Part shown: piece after piece, positions 45,511-56,655 of the stretch | Numbering within the stretch: position 1 is the stretch's first letter | Layout: every line of letters begins with the position of its first letter | Assembly (NCBI GenBank): GCA_949128115.1 | Contig: OX421966.1 | Coordinates: 36,101,042 to 36,165,041, forward strand | Length of the DNA stretch: 64,000 nucleotides | From: Anaspis maculata | Lineage: Eukaryota; Arthropoda; Insecta; Coleoptera; Scraptiidae | Direction of reading: 5' to 3' | Program-made: the position numbers and the translations under genes | Notes under the pieces: generated by a model | Seen by the model: only the letters and a program-made list of their open reading frames with translations | Databases searched by the model: none | What the model was told of the DNA's origin: nothing

Positions 45511-45679
45511 TGCGTGAGAGATCACAGACAGACATATCTTGCAGTATAAAAAGTGTTCCGAATGACATCCTGTATTCAAATATTGGAAATGATGCGGTTT
45601 TCTCTTTCAAGTCCAAATAATATGATTTGTTCAATCATGATCATAAAAATACAAGTGTTCATTTTCAAACTTCTAACCT

Positions 45680-47585
45680 CAGATTTTTCTTCAAACCCTT
45701 CGCTCCCAGTGCTTCCACTCTACCCTTCTTTGAAATTTCAAACAGTATTACCTCTCTTGTGATAAATACATCAAATTGAAGATATTACAATTCTCATTCT
45801 GACAAGCATATTTCAATTTTTTTATACCATTGCAGTCCCGGAATCCTTGAAATTTCCCTTATTGTTAATTGAAGGAAAGTTCTTCCTCTAGAAACTGGCG
45901 ATCCGTGAGAGTCGATTTTCTAGCAAAAACAGGTCGATATTTATTTTGAAAAAAAAAACTGGAACACGTATTGCCAAATTTTCATCTTCAACCTCTTTGT
46001 CCCCATCCTACCCTACTTTTGAAGGATTAAGGAATGAGTTTCAATTTTTTCAAATAAACTACGCAACACTCAAAGCGTCGTTCTCGAAAATTTTGCCCTT
46101 TTTGAATTTGCTGTAACTTTGGATTGCAACTAACAAATTGAGTTCTGTTTGAAATATTTTCCAGCACATTTCTTCAGCTATCAGTCCGTTGTTTTTCAAA
46201 ACATCAGATATTTCACGTGAAGTTTGTACAGGGTGCTTAGTAAACCAGTGCAAATTTTGTGAACCGTCAAGAGGCTCCCGTTTAAAAAAAAATCTTTTTC
46301 TTGAATTTCAACCACAAAGATAGCGAGGTAGGCCTTGAAGTACGGGATGGTGTTTGAATTTCCCGCTTCTCTCCTTTATTCACAGGGTGAACACAAAAAA
46401 TCATTTTTCTGGTTTTGCAGTGACAATTTCTTTCTTCGTCAACCGATTTTGGAAATTTGCAGCTCATATTGAAGCTGAAACTTGAGGTAAGAAGACTTGA
46501 GAAACAGAAATGACTCGAGACAAATAGTCAGAACTAAAAGTTCCATGAAAAGTGGCACAAATCTGAAACGCCGTCGACAGCCTGTTTGGGAGAAGGATTT
46601 GGTGAAGAAAACCGCTTATTCTTTCGTAGAAATCATTTGTTCTAAATACGTTAGGTTTTTCTTGCTTGTCCTAGCCAAGAATTGTAGGTGAAAGAATCCA
46701 ATTACAAATTTATGTTTAAGAAGGAAAAACAGCCCCTTGATCACTTACAAATGGTCGTAACCAACACTACAAAAATCAAAACAATGAGTTATAGACAAAC
46801 CAGTTTAGGTAATTCATTGTCTTGATTTTCGTAGTGATGGTTACGATCAATATCAGATGAACAAGGATTTGTTTTTTCTTCTTGAACATGCACTTGTGAT
46901 TGGATTTCTTCACCTACAATTCTTGACTAGGACAAGCAAAGAAAACCTTGACGTATTCAGAATAAATGATTTCTCCGAAAAAGACATGACTTTTACCAAA
47001 CCCTCCACCTGAACGGGGTGTCGACGGCGTTTCAGATTTGAGCCACCTCTAATGCAACTCTCAATTCTGACTGTTTGTCTCGAGTCAGTTCTAATCCTCA
47101 AGTCTTTTTACCTGAAGCTTCAACTTCAATATGTGAGCCGCAAATTTCCAAAATCGGTCAACGACGAAAGAAGTTGTCGTTGCAAAACCAAAAAGATGAT
47201 TTTTTCAGTTCACCCTGTAAATAAAAGTGATAAGCGGAAAATTCAAACACCACTGTACTTCAAAGCCTACCTCGGCATCTTTGTGGTTAAAATTCAAGAA
47301 AAGAAAATTCTTTTTCAAACGTGACGGTTCAGAAATTTTGCACTGTCTTATTGAACACCCTGTAGAAACCTTATATGAAGAACCTAGTGTCTTGCAAAAC
47401 CACGTATCGATAGCCAAAGGTTTAAATCAGCGAACGCTCCAAACAGAATACAAATTTATTGTAGCAGTCCAAAGTTACATCAAATTCAAGAAGGGGAAAA
47501 TTTTCGGGAACGACGACGCTTTGACTGTTGCGTAGATATTTGACAGAAAGAGAATTTTATCAACTTCAATTTGATGTATCATAAC
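45680..47585. mobile_element. FB-A family foldback copy, interrupted by another foldback
   Basis: 45680-46030 matches parts of the FB-A arms: a GTGATAAATACATCAAATTG block, then AGCAAAAACAGGTCGATATT and a CATCTTCAACCTC block. 47536-47585 resumes with the FB-A-like GAAAGAGAATTTTATC, TTCAATTTGATGTATCA. Between them a complete 1475-bp foldback (46060-47534) is inserted. The copy is rearranged and its ends are not defined. Confidence 0.6.
46060..47534. repeat. 1.48-kb foldback element (family FB-E)
   Basis: TACGCAACACTCAAAGCGTC at 46060 is inverted at 47514-47534 (GACGCTTTGACTGTTGCGTA). Mirrored blocks include a TTTGAATTTGCTGTAACTTT block, AATTTTGxxCACCGTC-type sequence, AAAATTCAAGAAAAAGA, TTGTCACTGCAAAACCAxAA, and CTGTTTGTCTCGAGTCA. 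The centre is near 46800. Both arms have an open frame with similar products (VAIQSYSKFKKGKIF and VAVQSYIKFKKGKIF), which is a by-product of the inverted duplication. A fragment of its centre recurs at 51965-52158. Confidence 0.85.
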
Positions 47586-48729
47586 AGTGGCGTAACTTCA
47601 AAACTGGGGGCCCCCCGCAAGAAATGACTGGGGCGTTTGCGGTGACGAAATAGTATAGTTTACGATACGAGTTGGCTGTTACATAAGTGGTTTTCTGACA
47701 CGAAGCCGAAATTTGCAGAACAAGGGCGCAGCCCGAGTTCTGTAAAAGGCTGAGTGTCGGAAAATATCTTGTGTAACAAGCCACGAGTGTTGTACAACAT
47801 TTTACGTGTTTGTTCCAGTGCAAATTGTGAAAATGTTGTAGTTTTTGAGGTTATTTTGGCAAGTGTCAAATTAAGTACATAAACTGTAAAATCCATAATT
47901 ATACAGCTTATATAAAAGTCATCATAGCTTATGTATCAACACAACAAACACGTGAAGATATTTTCCTACGACCACCCACGAAAACGTTACTTTCTGACCG
48001 GTATAGTGAGCGCGAAACTTGCCAATTGCCGAACACTGCACGCAAAAGTGAAAATATCGTCACTAGTGCCTTTTGCTCTCGCTTTTCGATGCCAGACATA
48101 GTTCCATGACAAACTATCTTCCATTATCCAGCATTTGGAGGGCGTCCCTGGGCCACATACTTTCCTGGGCATGGCACTGATGCTTCTTCGCCCTCAGTAG
48201 GGGTCGTTGTTCACACTCGAGAACTTCCAGTAATTAATGATTATAGAAATACAACAAATCGCGTGAGATTGTTGGCTGAATCTGTGAGAATGAAATCAAG
48301 AGGAAAAAAAAAAGTTTGTCAAATTCGGGAAAAAAATCTGAAGTAGAAAGCTTAAAGATGAACACCCTGTATATGATCATAATCACGTATCAAATATTAT
48401 TTGGGCTCAAAAGGAAAAGCCGCATCATTTCTAGTAACTATCCAAATACACGGTGTCCAAAAACGTGAAATTTCTTTTGAAACACCCTGTATACTGCAAA
48501 ATATAGGAAATTTTGGTGTCCAAATTTGAATTCTGCAGGAGAAATTGTTGAAGATTTTTTTGTTTCGGTTTGTACTTTTTCCTGTGGAGATTGCTGAAAG
48601 GGATAGTCAACAGGAACAAGCCGGAAATGACTGACAAATTGAAGACCATTATTCGCGCTACAATAGTTAACCAAAAACGTCGAACGTCGTGAAAAGGGGA
48701 GCAGGAAAGGATATTTGTTCTGCGTCAAA
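47586..48729. other. no gene recognised; lone hAT-like terminus at 47586
   Basis: CAGTGGCGTAACTTC followed by GGGGGCCCCCC at 47586 looks like a hAT left end. I found no matching right end or 8-bp duplication, so it may be truncated. Lone CACCCTGTATA motifs lie near 48363 and 48482. No gene is supported. Confidence 0.4.
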
Positions 48730-50708
48730 TCGTGTTTCAGCGATGGCAGCAAAGAATGTTACTGTGGTCAGATCTCGTGAAAACATGACGAAAACCTATG
48801 AACCATTTTGCAAAGTTCGGCCTAATGACGAAAATACAGCCCTTCAAAAATCACTTTTTTCGGATTTCGAAAATTTGTAACTCAAGAACGTTTCGATGAA
48901 ATTGACTTGAATTTACCATTAGTGGTAGCGGTACGCAAAAGCATACCGCATTTTGGAGTGCAGTAGCGAGATTTTGCATGGGCGTACTTTATACCGAGAC
49001 AAGCGATTTGACCCGCAGCACCCGATTTTTTTGTCCCTTAGGGGGCCAATTTGGGCCCTCCAAATTTTCAAGATGCAAGAACTTTCACAAAATGATCATT
49101 GAGTATCGTCATGTATGTCGTAAGTGAAGCTTGCGGATCTATTGAAAATGTTTTTATCAAATGTCGTCGTGTTCGATTCATTCTTCACATTTGAAAAAAA
49201 AATCTTTCGCAGAGGTCAAAAAAACTGTTTTTATTTTTTCTGCTGTGCAAGGAAACGATAAATTCATATGTTTTGTTGCGTTCCCAACTCAATCGCGTTC
49301 CGTAAGCCCAAATATGAAGACAATTTTTTCGCACTATCATTTTCCCAAGAAGAGGTGACCTCTTCAGTACACTTTTTTCAACAGCATTTTTTTCAATGTT
49401 CCTAGTGGATAAGACTGTCAATTTTCGCAGATAAGAGAAGCTTGAACTCTTTTCTTAGTAATTCCCATGCAACATGGCTTCAAAACACACAAGAGAGCCC
49501 TAAAACTTTTTTTTCTGCTGGACCGTCAAATTTTTGGAATGTTGATTTTGTAGTAGGGGAGATACGCAAATAAATAAGATCTAGTCTAGGCGAATAAGTT
49601 CTACCGGAAAATATACCTACTTACACCTAACGACTCTACGTTTTGTTGTACTGCAATAAAACACGGCATGGAAGAATATTTTCTGTTGAAACCAAATCGC
49701 CAGGGCCTGCAGCCTGGATTGAATACTGGTCCGCGTCTCTCCTACTATAAAATCAAAATATCGTAAGTTGGACGGCCCAGCAGAATTTTTTGTTTGGGCT
49801 CCCTTGGGCGTTTTAGAGTCATGTTGCTTCGCAAGTACCAGAAAGAGAGTTCGAGGTCTCCATTCCTGCAAAAATTACGGGTGATATCCAGTAGGGACAT
49901 AGAAAGAAATGCTTCTGGAAAAGAGGTACTAAGAGGTCACCACTTCTTTGAAAAATACCATTACAAGAAAAATTTCTTCATAATTAGGTTTAGGGGATGC
50001 GATTTAGTTGGGAACGCAATAGAACATATGAATTTATCGTCTCCATGTATAGAAGAAAAAATAAAAACAGTTTTTTGACCTCTGCCAAAGATTTTTTTTT
50101 TCAAGTGTGAAGAATGAATCGGACACGACGACAATTGATGAAAACATTAATTTTCAATAGACCCGTAAGCTTCACTTATGACATACGTGACGATACTCAA
50201 TGACCGTCATGTGAAAGTTCTTGCATCTTGAACATTTGGAGGGCCCCCATTGGCCCCCTAGGGGACAAAATATCGAGTGCTGCGGGTCAAATCGCTTGTC
50301 TTGGTATAAAGTATGCCCATACAAAATCTCGTTACTGCACTCCAAAGTGCAGTATCGATGTGTTTTTAGGTGTGTACCGTTTGCACTACATAGACTGGTT
50401 TGTCGGGACTATCTACCGACCAAATTTTGAAAGAATCCAGCGTAGGCGTACGAGTTACGAGGGTAAATAATTTAGAAGCATTCGGAGAAATGTTGACTTG
50501 AGGTGACCCGTCATAATTCCTACGCTACTGATTGGATTCTTTCAAAATTTGGCAGGTTGATAGATAATGTTGATAAACCAATTATGCTGAATTTAAGCTG
50601 ATTTTGTCGCAACGTTCCTGAGTTACAAATTTTTGAAATCCGAAAAAAGTGAACTTTGAAGGGCTGTATCTTCGTCATAAGGTCGAACTTTGCAAAATGG
50701 TATATAGG
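48730..50708. repeat. FB-F foldback split by an inserted foldback
   Basis: 48730-48925 (GTGTTTCAGCGATGGCAGCA, then GATCTCGTGAAAACATGACG, CACTTTTTTCGGATTTCGAA) pairs with 50587-50708. 50385-50450 pairs with 50500-50575 (ATCTACCGACCAAATTTTGA with the inverse). The left arm is interrupted by another foldback at 48948-50350. Closely related sequence occupies 55421-56655. The right terminus is truncated after ATGGTATATAGG. Confidence 0.8.
48948..50350. repeat. 1.40-kb foldback (family FB-C/D relative) nested in FB-F
   Basis: GCATTTTGGAGTGCAGTA at 48948 is inverted at 50333-50350. Mirrored blocks include CGATTTGACCCGCAGC, TTTTTTGTCCCTTAGG, GGGCCCTCCAAAT, AACTTTCACAAAATGATCAT and AAGTGAAGCTTGCGG. 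The centre is near 49650. The CGATTTGACCCGC module also occurs in both arms of the 20221-21941 foldback. Confidence 0.85.
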
Positions 50709-51539
50709 TCCCTAAAACACCCAGTATGGGCAGTGAAAACATTGTTCTTTTGCTTTGTTCTAAAATTACTTGCCCTAGTAGTCAAGTTACATTTTTTCTG
50801 AACACCCGCATATAGAAACAGAAACAATGTATCTCTGTAATAGTCGTCTAAATTTTATTTACCATTCATGAATCATGAGGGATTCTAAAACAATTTAGTA
50901 ATCAATACGCTGCTGCTGCTGATGGATAACGTCTGCACTCTAATGCAGACTTTGTTTTCGCCCGGCACATTCGCGGTCGACAAACTTTCAAAGTCATGCA
51001 ATTGCAATATTATCGGCCGACTGGCAAAATTCACATTGTAGTCCTTTAATCGCGCCGTCGACGACGTGCACCCGAACCTATCAAACAAACTATCCGTCCA
51101 TGTAATCGGGGCCCCCCCTAATTTAGTCTCTTCGGTATTCAAATGGCGTTGCGGTTATTGTGTTGTCGCGTTACATATTTAAATAAGTATTATGAGCATA
51201 ATTTCCCCATTTCGACTGCATATTGCATATTAACGCAGCCGAGTTTTCGGACAAGCAAAATATGCAAACAAAACGCGCCAGAAGTACATTGTACTCTGCA
51301 TCTAAGACGATGAAGGGGGCAGCAGGCGAGGAGGGCCCCGATAATAAAAACGCGCACATAAAAATAACTTTCGGCCGAGAGTGTTGCCTCTCGGGCTGCT
51401 TAGAGTGCATATAACATATTTTTTGAAAACGCTTTTAGAATTTTAAATTTAGTTTGGCAAACATTTTATTCATAGTACAAGTATAGCGGCGGTGCACAAT
51501 AATAAAAAAGTTTACTGCCGACGATGCATCACACACACA
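50709..51539. other. no gene recognised; moderately GC-rich 50930-51420
   Basis: Mixed-composition sequence resembling single-copy DNA, with short overlapping frames on opposite strands (51171-51410 minus, 51223-51414 plus) and no domains. Confidence 0.35.
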
Positions 51540-51650
51540 TCGTACAGTGTTGCACCAGCCTGGCGGCGTCTGCGTCTTTTTTTTTTGTCCGCGATTTTTA
51601 TTTTGAGACGCCTGTGCGTGCATTTTTGGCAAATATAAACAAATAGTAGG
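51540..51650. repeat. dispersed repeat, copy 1
   Basis: AGTGTTGCACCAGCCTGGCG, then GATTTTTATTTTGAGACGCC, then TGCGTGCATTTTTGGCAAAT and ATAAACAA. The same succession occurs at about 56700-56835 with different spacing. Confidence 0.7.
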
Positions 51651-51964
51651 GCAGAAGTGTATATGTAGGCATACAGTTATTTACAGCAAAGAGACAGGAC
51701 AGGATACTTCTGGTTTGGAAAAAGATTCGGAACAAGTAAAAATGCAGGTTCACTTAAGTACTATTGGGTATGCCAGTGCATTTACTTACTTAAAACTAGA
51801 CAAAAAATAATTGATTTGCGTATTAAGACACCAACGTTGTATATGGCCAGGCAACGCCTAGACACTTACGCGTAACGCCATCAGGTGTAGCTTCATCTGT
51901 AGAGTTCGACATTAACATCAGGAAGCAAGGCAATTTCGGATGGTATCTAAGAACAACCAATTAC

Positions 51965-52158
51965 AACTGTTTGTTCAAGAAAGAGACACAGCTCTTTGAT
52001 CACCTAAAAATGGTCGTCGCAACCAACACTACAAAAATCAAAACAATGAGCAATGAACAAATCAGTACAACCAATTTCAGGTGAACAAGGGGCTGTTTCT
52101 CTTTCTTGAACATGAGCCACCTTTAAAGGAACTGTTGAGTCTGAATGTTTGTCTGCAC
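51965..52158. repeat. fragment of the FB-E foldback centre
   Basis: AAAATGGTCGTCGCAACCAA, CACTACAAAAATCAAAACAA and TTTCTTGAACATGAGCCACC match the middle of the foldback at 46060-47534 (about 46700-47060) in a shortened arrangement. It directly abuts the R2-type fragment that follows. Confidence 0.7.
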
Positions 52159-52162
52159 GGCA

Positions 52163-52495
52163 CGGAGTGCACGGCAAATGAGGTCGTTTACTGAGGAATG
52201 ACGTGAGACTCTTCCTGCGGATTTGACACAGGATAAACCATGAAGTCCCCTACGGTCAACGAGGCCACCGCAAATGCATTTGTGAGGTACACATAAAGGG
52301 CAGCCTAAACGTGGAGAGATGACAATTCGAAAGCATTCATCGGATAGTTGTAATCCCATTGCAGATGAAGGTAACGCATTCAGCCAACTACCGGATTCCG
52401 GGAGTGAACAAAATAGCCATTGCGCTTTATCTTTAGGAGTATTAAGGAAATAACCGATTGTTGATTTTGATTGTGTAATAAAAACTAAATCTCAA
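52163..52495 (-). pseudogene. R2-type element internal fragment (subfamily 2)
   Basis: An open minus-strand stretch of about 110 codons reads GYFLNTPKDKAQWLFCSLPE, SGSWLNALPSSAMGLQLSDE, CFRIVISPRLGCPLCVPHKC, ICGGLVDRRGLHGLSC and ends in RHSSVNDLICRALR. It corresponds to residues about 790-890 of the protein at 28251 and is nearly identical in wording to the fragment at 33403. It lacks both the RT and the nuclease core, so it is truncated on both sides. The 3' junction joins a foldback fragment. Confidence 0.85.
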
Positions 52496-52799
52496 AACGA
52501 TTGTTTTGATTTTGTTTCTCTGGTAGGGAGTAGGTCAATAGATGGATCAATTTTGGTTAGCCATCTGTCTTCGCCCTCGTTAACGACGGCGGTTAGAGGG
52601 CGGAAAGTGCATGGCCTCCTTGACTGATTGACAATTGACAGATGGATGATGGAATGACAGGTGTGGAGGGACTCAAATCTAAGAGTCAAACGCAGTTTTG
52701 TGAGGTGAAGGGTGCCAGTTGGTATGGTGTTTATTATATAATTATTGATGATTCTAATAGCCTGATTCACTATTTAAACTCCGGATCTTTATTCTCAAA

Positions 52800-55036
52800 A
52801 AAGGTCATAAACAAAAGGATTAAATGCTATAGACTGACCTGCCCGAATGTGAAGGATACATTTCAAATGGCACTAACCACCACCTTGGAAAAAGCGAGAC
52901 TGAAGGAAACAGACACGGACATCGAGAAAATATGGAAGAGATTCAAAGAAGGAGTGTTATCGGCGGCAGAAAAGGGCTCTGGGTTGACAAGACTGGTGAA
53001 CAGAGACACGAAAAGAACGAACTGGTGGACGGAAAGGATCAAGGCAGCAGTCAAAGAGAAAAAACAAAAGTGGAAGAAATACATAGGAACGAGAAAAGCA
53101 AGCCATTACGAAGAATATAAAAAAGCAAGAAAACAGGCTAAAAGAGTAATTCCAGAGGAAAAATAAAGATCTTGGAAAGAATTTGGAGTGAGAATAACAA
53201 ATACATACAGGGGGAACTAGAAGTTTTTCTTCAGTACAATCAGAGGCATGAGGCAAAAGAAAAACACAGTGCTGAAGAACTTGAAAGATAAGGCAGGAAA
53301 CACTATTGGAGACGAAGGACAGATAATGGAAAGATGGAGAGAGTACTTCAAAGAGCTACTAGAAGGGACAGATATAACACAAGAAAGAACAAGAGAAAAC
53401 ACACCACAAAGGAAAACAACACGGGAAAGAAATCAAAACGAGGAAATTACAGAACAAGAACTGCTAGCGGCGATAAGGAAAGCTAAGCTGAGAAAAGCAC
53501 CGGGACACAACAAGATAACGAATGAGATGTTGAAAGCACTGACACACGAAGCACTCGAAGACTTAAGAGGAATCATGAACACGATAGTGAAAGAGGGAAG
53601 AGCACCCCAAGACTGGCAAATAGGTATCCATACACCGATATACAAAAAAGGAGATAGTCAAGAATGTCACAACTATAGAGCAATTACACTGCTCAGCAAC
53701 GCAGCAAAGATATTTGCCAGAATATTGAAAAAAAGACTGAGAGATGTGAGAGAAGTGTCTCAACTGGAGGAGACACTTGAAGACACACAATTCGGCTTCA
53801 GACCGAACAGAGGAGTACAAGATGCCATCTTCATCAAGACAAATAACGGAAAAAGCCATACGAGAAGGAGAGACAGTACACCTTTGTTTCGTGGATTTGG
53901 AAAAGGCTATCGACAGAATCAACAGAAACGACATATGGAAGACACGAGAAAGGGGAGTGCAGCAGAGCACAGTGAAGAGCATTCAAAGCCTGTATAGAAA
54001 AACGACAAATTACGTAAGATCGAAACATGAAACATCTCAAATGTTCGAGACAACGAAGGGAGTAAGACAATGATGTATACTGAGCCCGATGCTCTTCACT
54101 GTGGTACTGGACAAGGCTGTGAGAGGAACAAGAAAGGATGCAAGACAATACGACATAGGCTACTGGAAGATGCAAAGGATCAAGATTCCCGAAATATGCT
54201 ACGCCGACGATATGGTCATAATCGCAAAAAACGAAGAAGCACTGAACAGAAACATGCAGATATACAAAGGCGAACTTAACAAGTACAACATGAACACCAA
54301 CCAGAGTAAGACGCAAACCATGACTGTTGGCAAATAAGCAAAACAACACACAATTGAGCTTAACGACGCAAAACTGAAACCAGTCGAAAAATTTGAATAC
54401 CTAGGCTCAATCGTGTCACAGGACGGAAAGCTAGACGAATAAGTCATTGAGAGAACCACAGCAGCGGGGAGACTGTTCAACTCCATAAAGACAACATTCC
54501 TAGGAAACAAGAAAATCCCCAAAGACACCAAAAACAAAAATATTCAAGAAAGTCGTCACCCCAATCTTGACATACGGGTCTGAGTCTTGGACCTTGACAG
54601 AGAAACAAAGAAGAAATATTGAAGTGACAGAAATGAGATTAAGAAAAATAGATGACAAGACAATCATGGACAAGATAAGGAACATAACATTCAGAGACAA
54701 GCTTAACACGAAACCTGTGGATCAAACAATAGAGGAAGGACAATTGAGATGGTTCGGTCATCTCAAGAGAATGGATGAAAACAGAATAAGCAGGAGAGTG
54801 TTTGAAGCTAGAACAAAAAGAAAAGAAGCAGGGGAAGACCTAGAAGAACGTGGTGTGATGAAGTGCGGAAAGCTGTGGAGAAGAGGGGAGAGACGATGGA
54901 GGGGGCGACTCGGTCGGTACAAGATCGGACAGGGTGGAGAGAAATATGGAGAAGGGACCCCACGGAGTACTTGACTTCACAAACCGCCTTACACCCGTAA
55001 GGGTAAAGTAGGCAAAAGGATCAAGTAAGTAAGTAC
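52800..55036 (+). pseudogene. 5'-truncated LINE: RT and C-terminal region, frameshifted
   Basis: Remains of an APE-type LINE open reading frame 2. Linker: ARLKETDTDIEKIWKRFKEG. RT fingers: LRKAPGHNKITNEMLKAL, IHTPIYKKGD, YRAITLLSNAAKIFARIL, FGFRPNRG. Motif A in a second frame: VHLCFVDLEKAIDRINR. GVRQ is followed by a TGA, then CILSPMLFTVVLDKAV. Motif C: CYADDMVIIA. Later FEYLGSIVSQDG, then a third frame with TYGSESWTLTEKQRR and QLRWFGHLKRMDENR. At least two frameshifts and several stops make it dead. The endonuclease domain is missing. The 3' end runs into an AAGT-repeat tail, split by a MITE at 55041. Style resembles RTE/Proto2-type elements, but the clade is not certain. Confidence 0.85.
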
Positions 55037-55040
55037 GTAA

Positions 55041-55189
55041 GGGGTAAATTTCAACTCCAAGTTGCAACCCGTGCAGCGTGGCGCAAGTAGTCACGTGATC
55101 CCTCTGTGCCAATGAGCATGCTATTATTGGATCACGTGACTACTTGCGCCACGCTGCGCGGGTTGCAACTCGGACTTGAAATTTGGCCC
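55041..55189. mobile_element. 149-bp PIF/Harbinger-like MITE hairpin
   Basis: GGGGTAAATTTCAACTCCAA then GTTGCAACCCGTGCAGCGTG pairs with the right arm ending AAATTTGGCCC over about 62 bases, almost perfectly. The flanking duplication is TAA (55038-55040 and 55190-55192). It sits inside the AAGT tail of the LINE above: AAGT/AGTA repeats continue on the other side. Confidence 0.88.
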
Positions 55190-55192
55190 TAA

Positions 55193-55420
55193 GTGAGTAA
55201 GTATCTTGAGTAAAATAGTATACATACTCTCGGCGGTAATTGCTTCATTCCTGTTTCGAGCATAGCTGCGACCAAACCTCGCAGCTATCTTGCTCTCAGC
55301 AGTAATGAAGCACTCCCCGCCTCGGTATGTAATATAGGTACTATTTCTGAACCAGGAAAATTAGGAGAATCCGAGAATCTTCTCCAAAGTTTGATCGGGT
55401 AAACCTGAGACACCTGTATC
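55193..55420. other. AAGT tail remnant and small hairpin
   Basis: The LINE tail continues to about 55205. A short inverted repeat (TGCTTCATT, AGCATAGCTGCGA against TCGCAGCTAT, AATGAAGCA) lies at 55242-55311. Nothing else was seen. Confidence 0.5.
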
Positions 55421-56655
55421 CAGGGTGCTTCAGCAATGATAGCAAAAAATTCGACTGTGGGTAGATCTCGTCAAAATATGACGAAAGTCTATACACCATT
55501 TTGCAAAGTTCGGCCTACTGACGAAGTGACAGCTCTTCAAAGTTCACTTTTTTCGGATTTCAAAAATTTGTAAATCAGGAACGTTCTGACAAATTTAGCT
55601 TTAATTTAGAATAAGCGGGTTTGTCGTAATCATCTATCAACCTGCCTTTCGAAAGTATCCAATCAGTAGCGTAGAAGTCATAAGGTGTCACCTTGAGTCG
55701 ACTTTTTTCCCGGATGCTTCTAAATTATTGACCCTCATTACTCCTTCACCACTGGTTGAATTCTTCCAAAATTTTGCAGGTCGGTAGATACTTTCAACAA
55801 ATCAATCTATGCTGAATTTAAGTTATTTTGGTCGAAACGTCAGTGAGTTACAAATTTTTGAAATCCGAAAAAAGTCAACTTTGAAGGGCTGTATTTCGTT
55901 ATTAGGCCGAACTTTGCCAAATGGTATACAGGGTGATACAAAAGTGTCGGACCATCCTGAAGGTGCGTAATATGGAGGTGTAGTAGAGTGCTGGAAAGTT
56001 GTTGAAAAAATTATATGTCTTTTAGTTTTGAAGTTATGGAGGAACAAAAGTTGGTCCTTCGATCGCTTCTATTTTCGTTGTTTTGAAAGATTTCAGTAAA
56101 CTATTCATGGAAAAACAATGAGTACAAAAAAGCAACCTCTGAATCTGTAATTAATTTTCGTTTTGTATAAAGGGTGAGTCATGAATACTGAAAATTATTA
56201 TTCTCTAAAAGTGTCTGCAAACAGTCACAGTGGTCCCATAACCTATGTACAGCACAATTAAACACAATTAATTGCAATAGAATTCTTTTGCTTCTGTTTT
56301 TTTTTCAGAAAAATAAGTTTTTGTACTCCATGACTCATCCTTTATAAAAAACAAAATTCAATACAGATTCAGAGGTTTATTTTTTGTACTGATTATTCTC
56401 TCATAAACAGTTCACTGAAATCTTTTCAAACAACGAAAAAAAAAGCGATCGAAGGACCAACTTCTGTCCCTCTATAACTTCAAAATCAAAAGATATAGAA
56501 TTTTTTCAACAACTTTTCAGCACTCTACTACACCTCCATATTACGCACCTCCAAGGTGGTCCGACACTTTTGAATCATCCTGTATAGGTTTTCATCATAT
56601 TTTGACGAGATCTACCCACAGTTTGATTTTTTGCTATCATCGCTGAAACACCCTG
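55421..56655. mobile_element. FB-F foldback, CAGGGTG termini, with nested foldback
   Basis: CAGGGTGCTTCAGCAATGAT at 55421 is inverted at 56634-56655 (ending CACCCTG, then TATA). 55450-55640 pairs with 55790-55925. The right end is displaced by the insertion at 55929-56582. The internal sequence (GCAAAGTTCGGCC, CACTTTTTTCGGATTTCAAA) is the same family as 48730-50708. Confidence 0.82.
55929..56582. mobile_element. 654-bp foldback, CAGGGTG termini, TA duplication
   Basis: CAGGGTGATACAAAAGTGTC is inverted at the right end (GACACTTTTGAATCATCCTG). Arms continue through CCTCCATATTACGCACCT, AGTAGAGTGCTG, a GATCGAAGGACCAAC block and AAATCTGTAATT-like sequence. It is flanked by TA (55927-55928 and 56583-56584). 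It is inserted in the FB-F element above, whose uninterrupted relative at 50700 reads ATGGTATATAGG. Confidence 0.88.

Noticed and set aside
46059..47535. Conserved protein encoded by both arms of FB-E (KFKKGKIF)
   Set aside because: The similarity comes from the two arms being inverted copies. No start, domain or consistent length.
47586..48180. Complete hAT element starting CAGTGGCGTAAC
   Set aside because: No matching right terminus or 8-bp duplication could be found. Kept only as a lone terminus.
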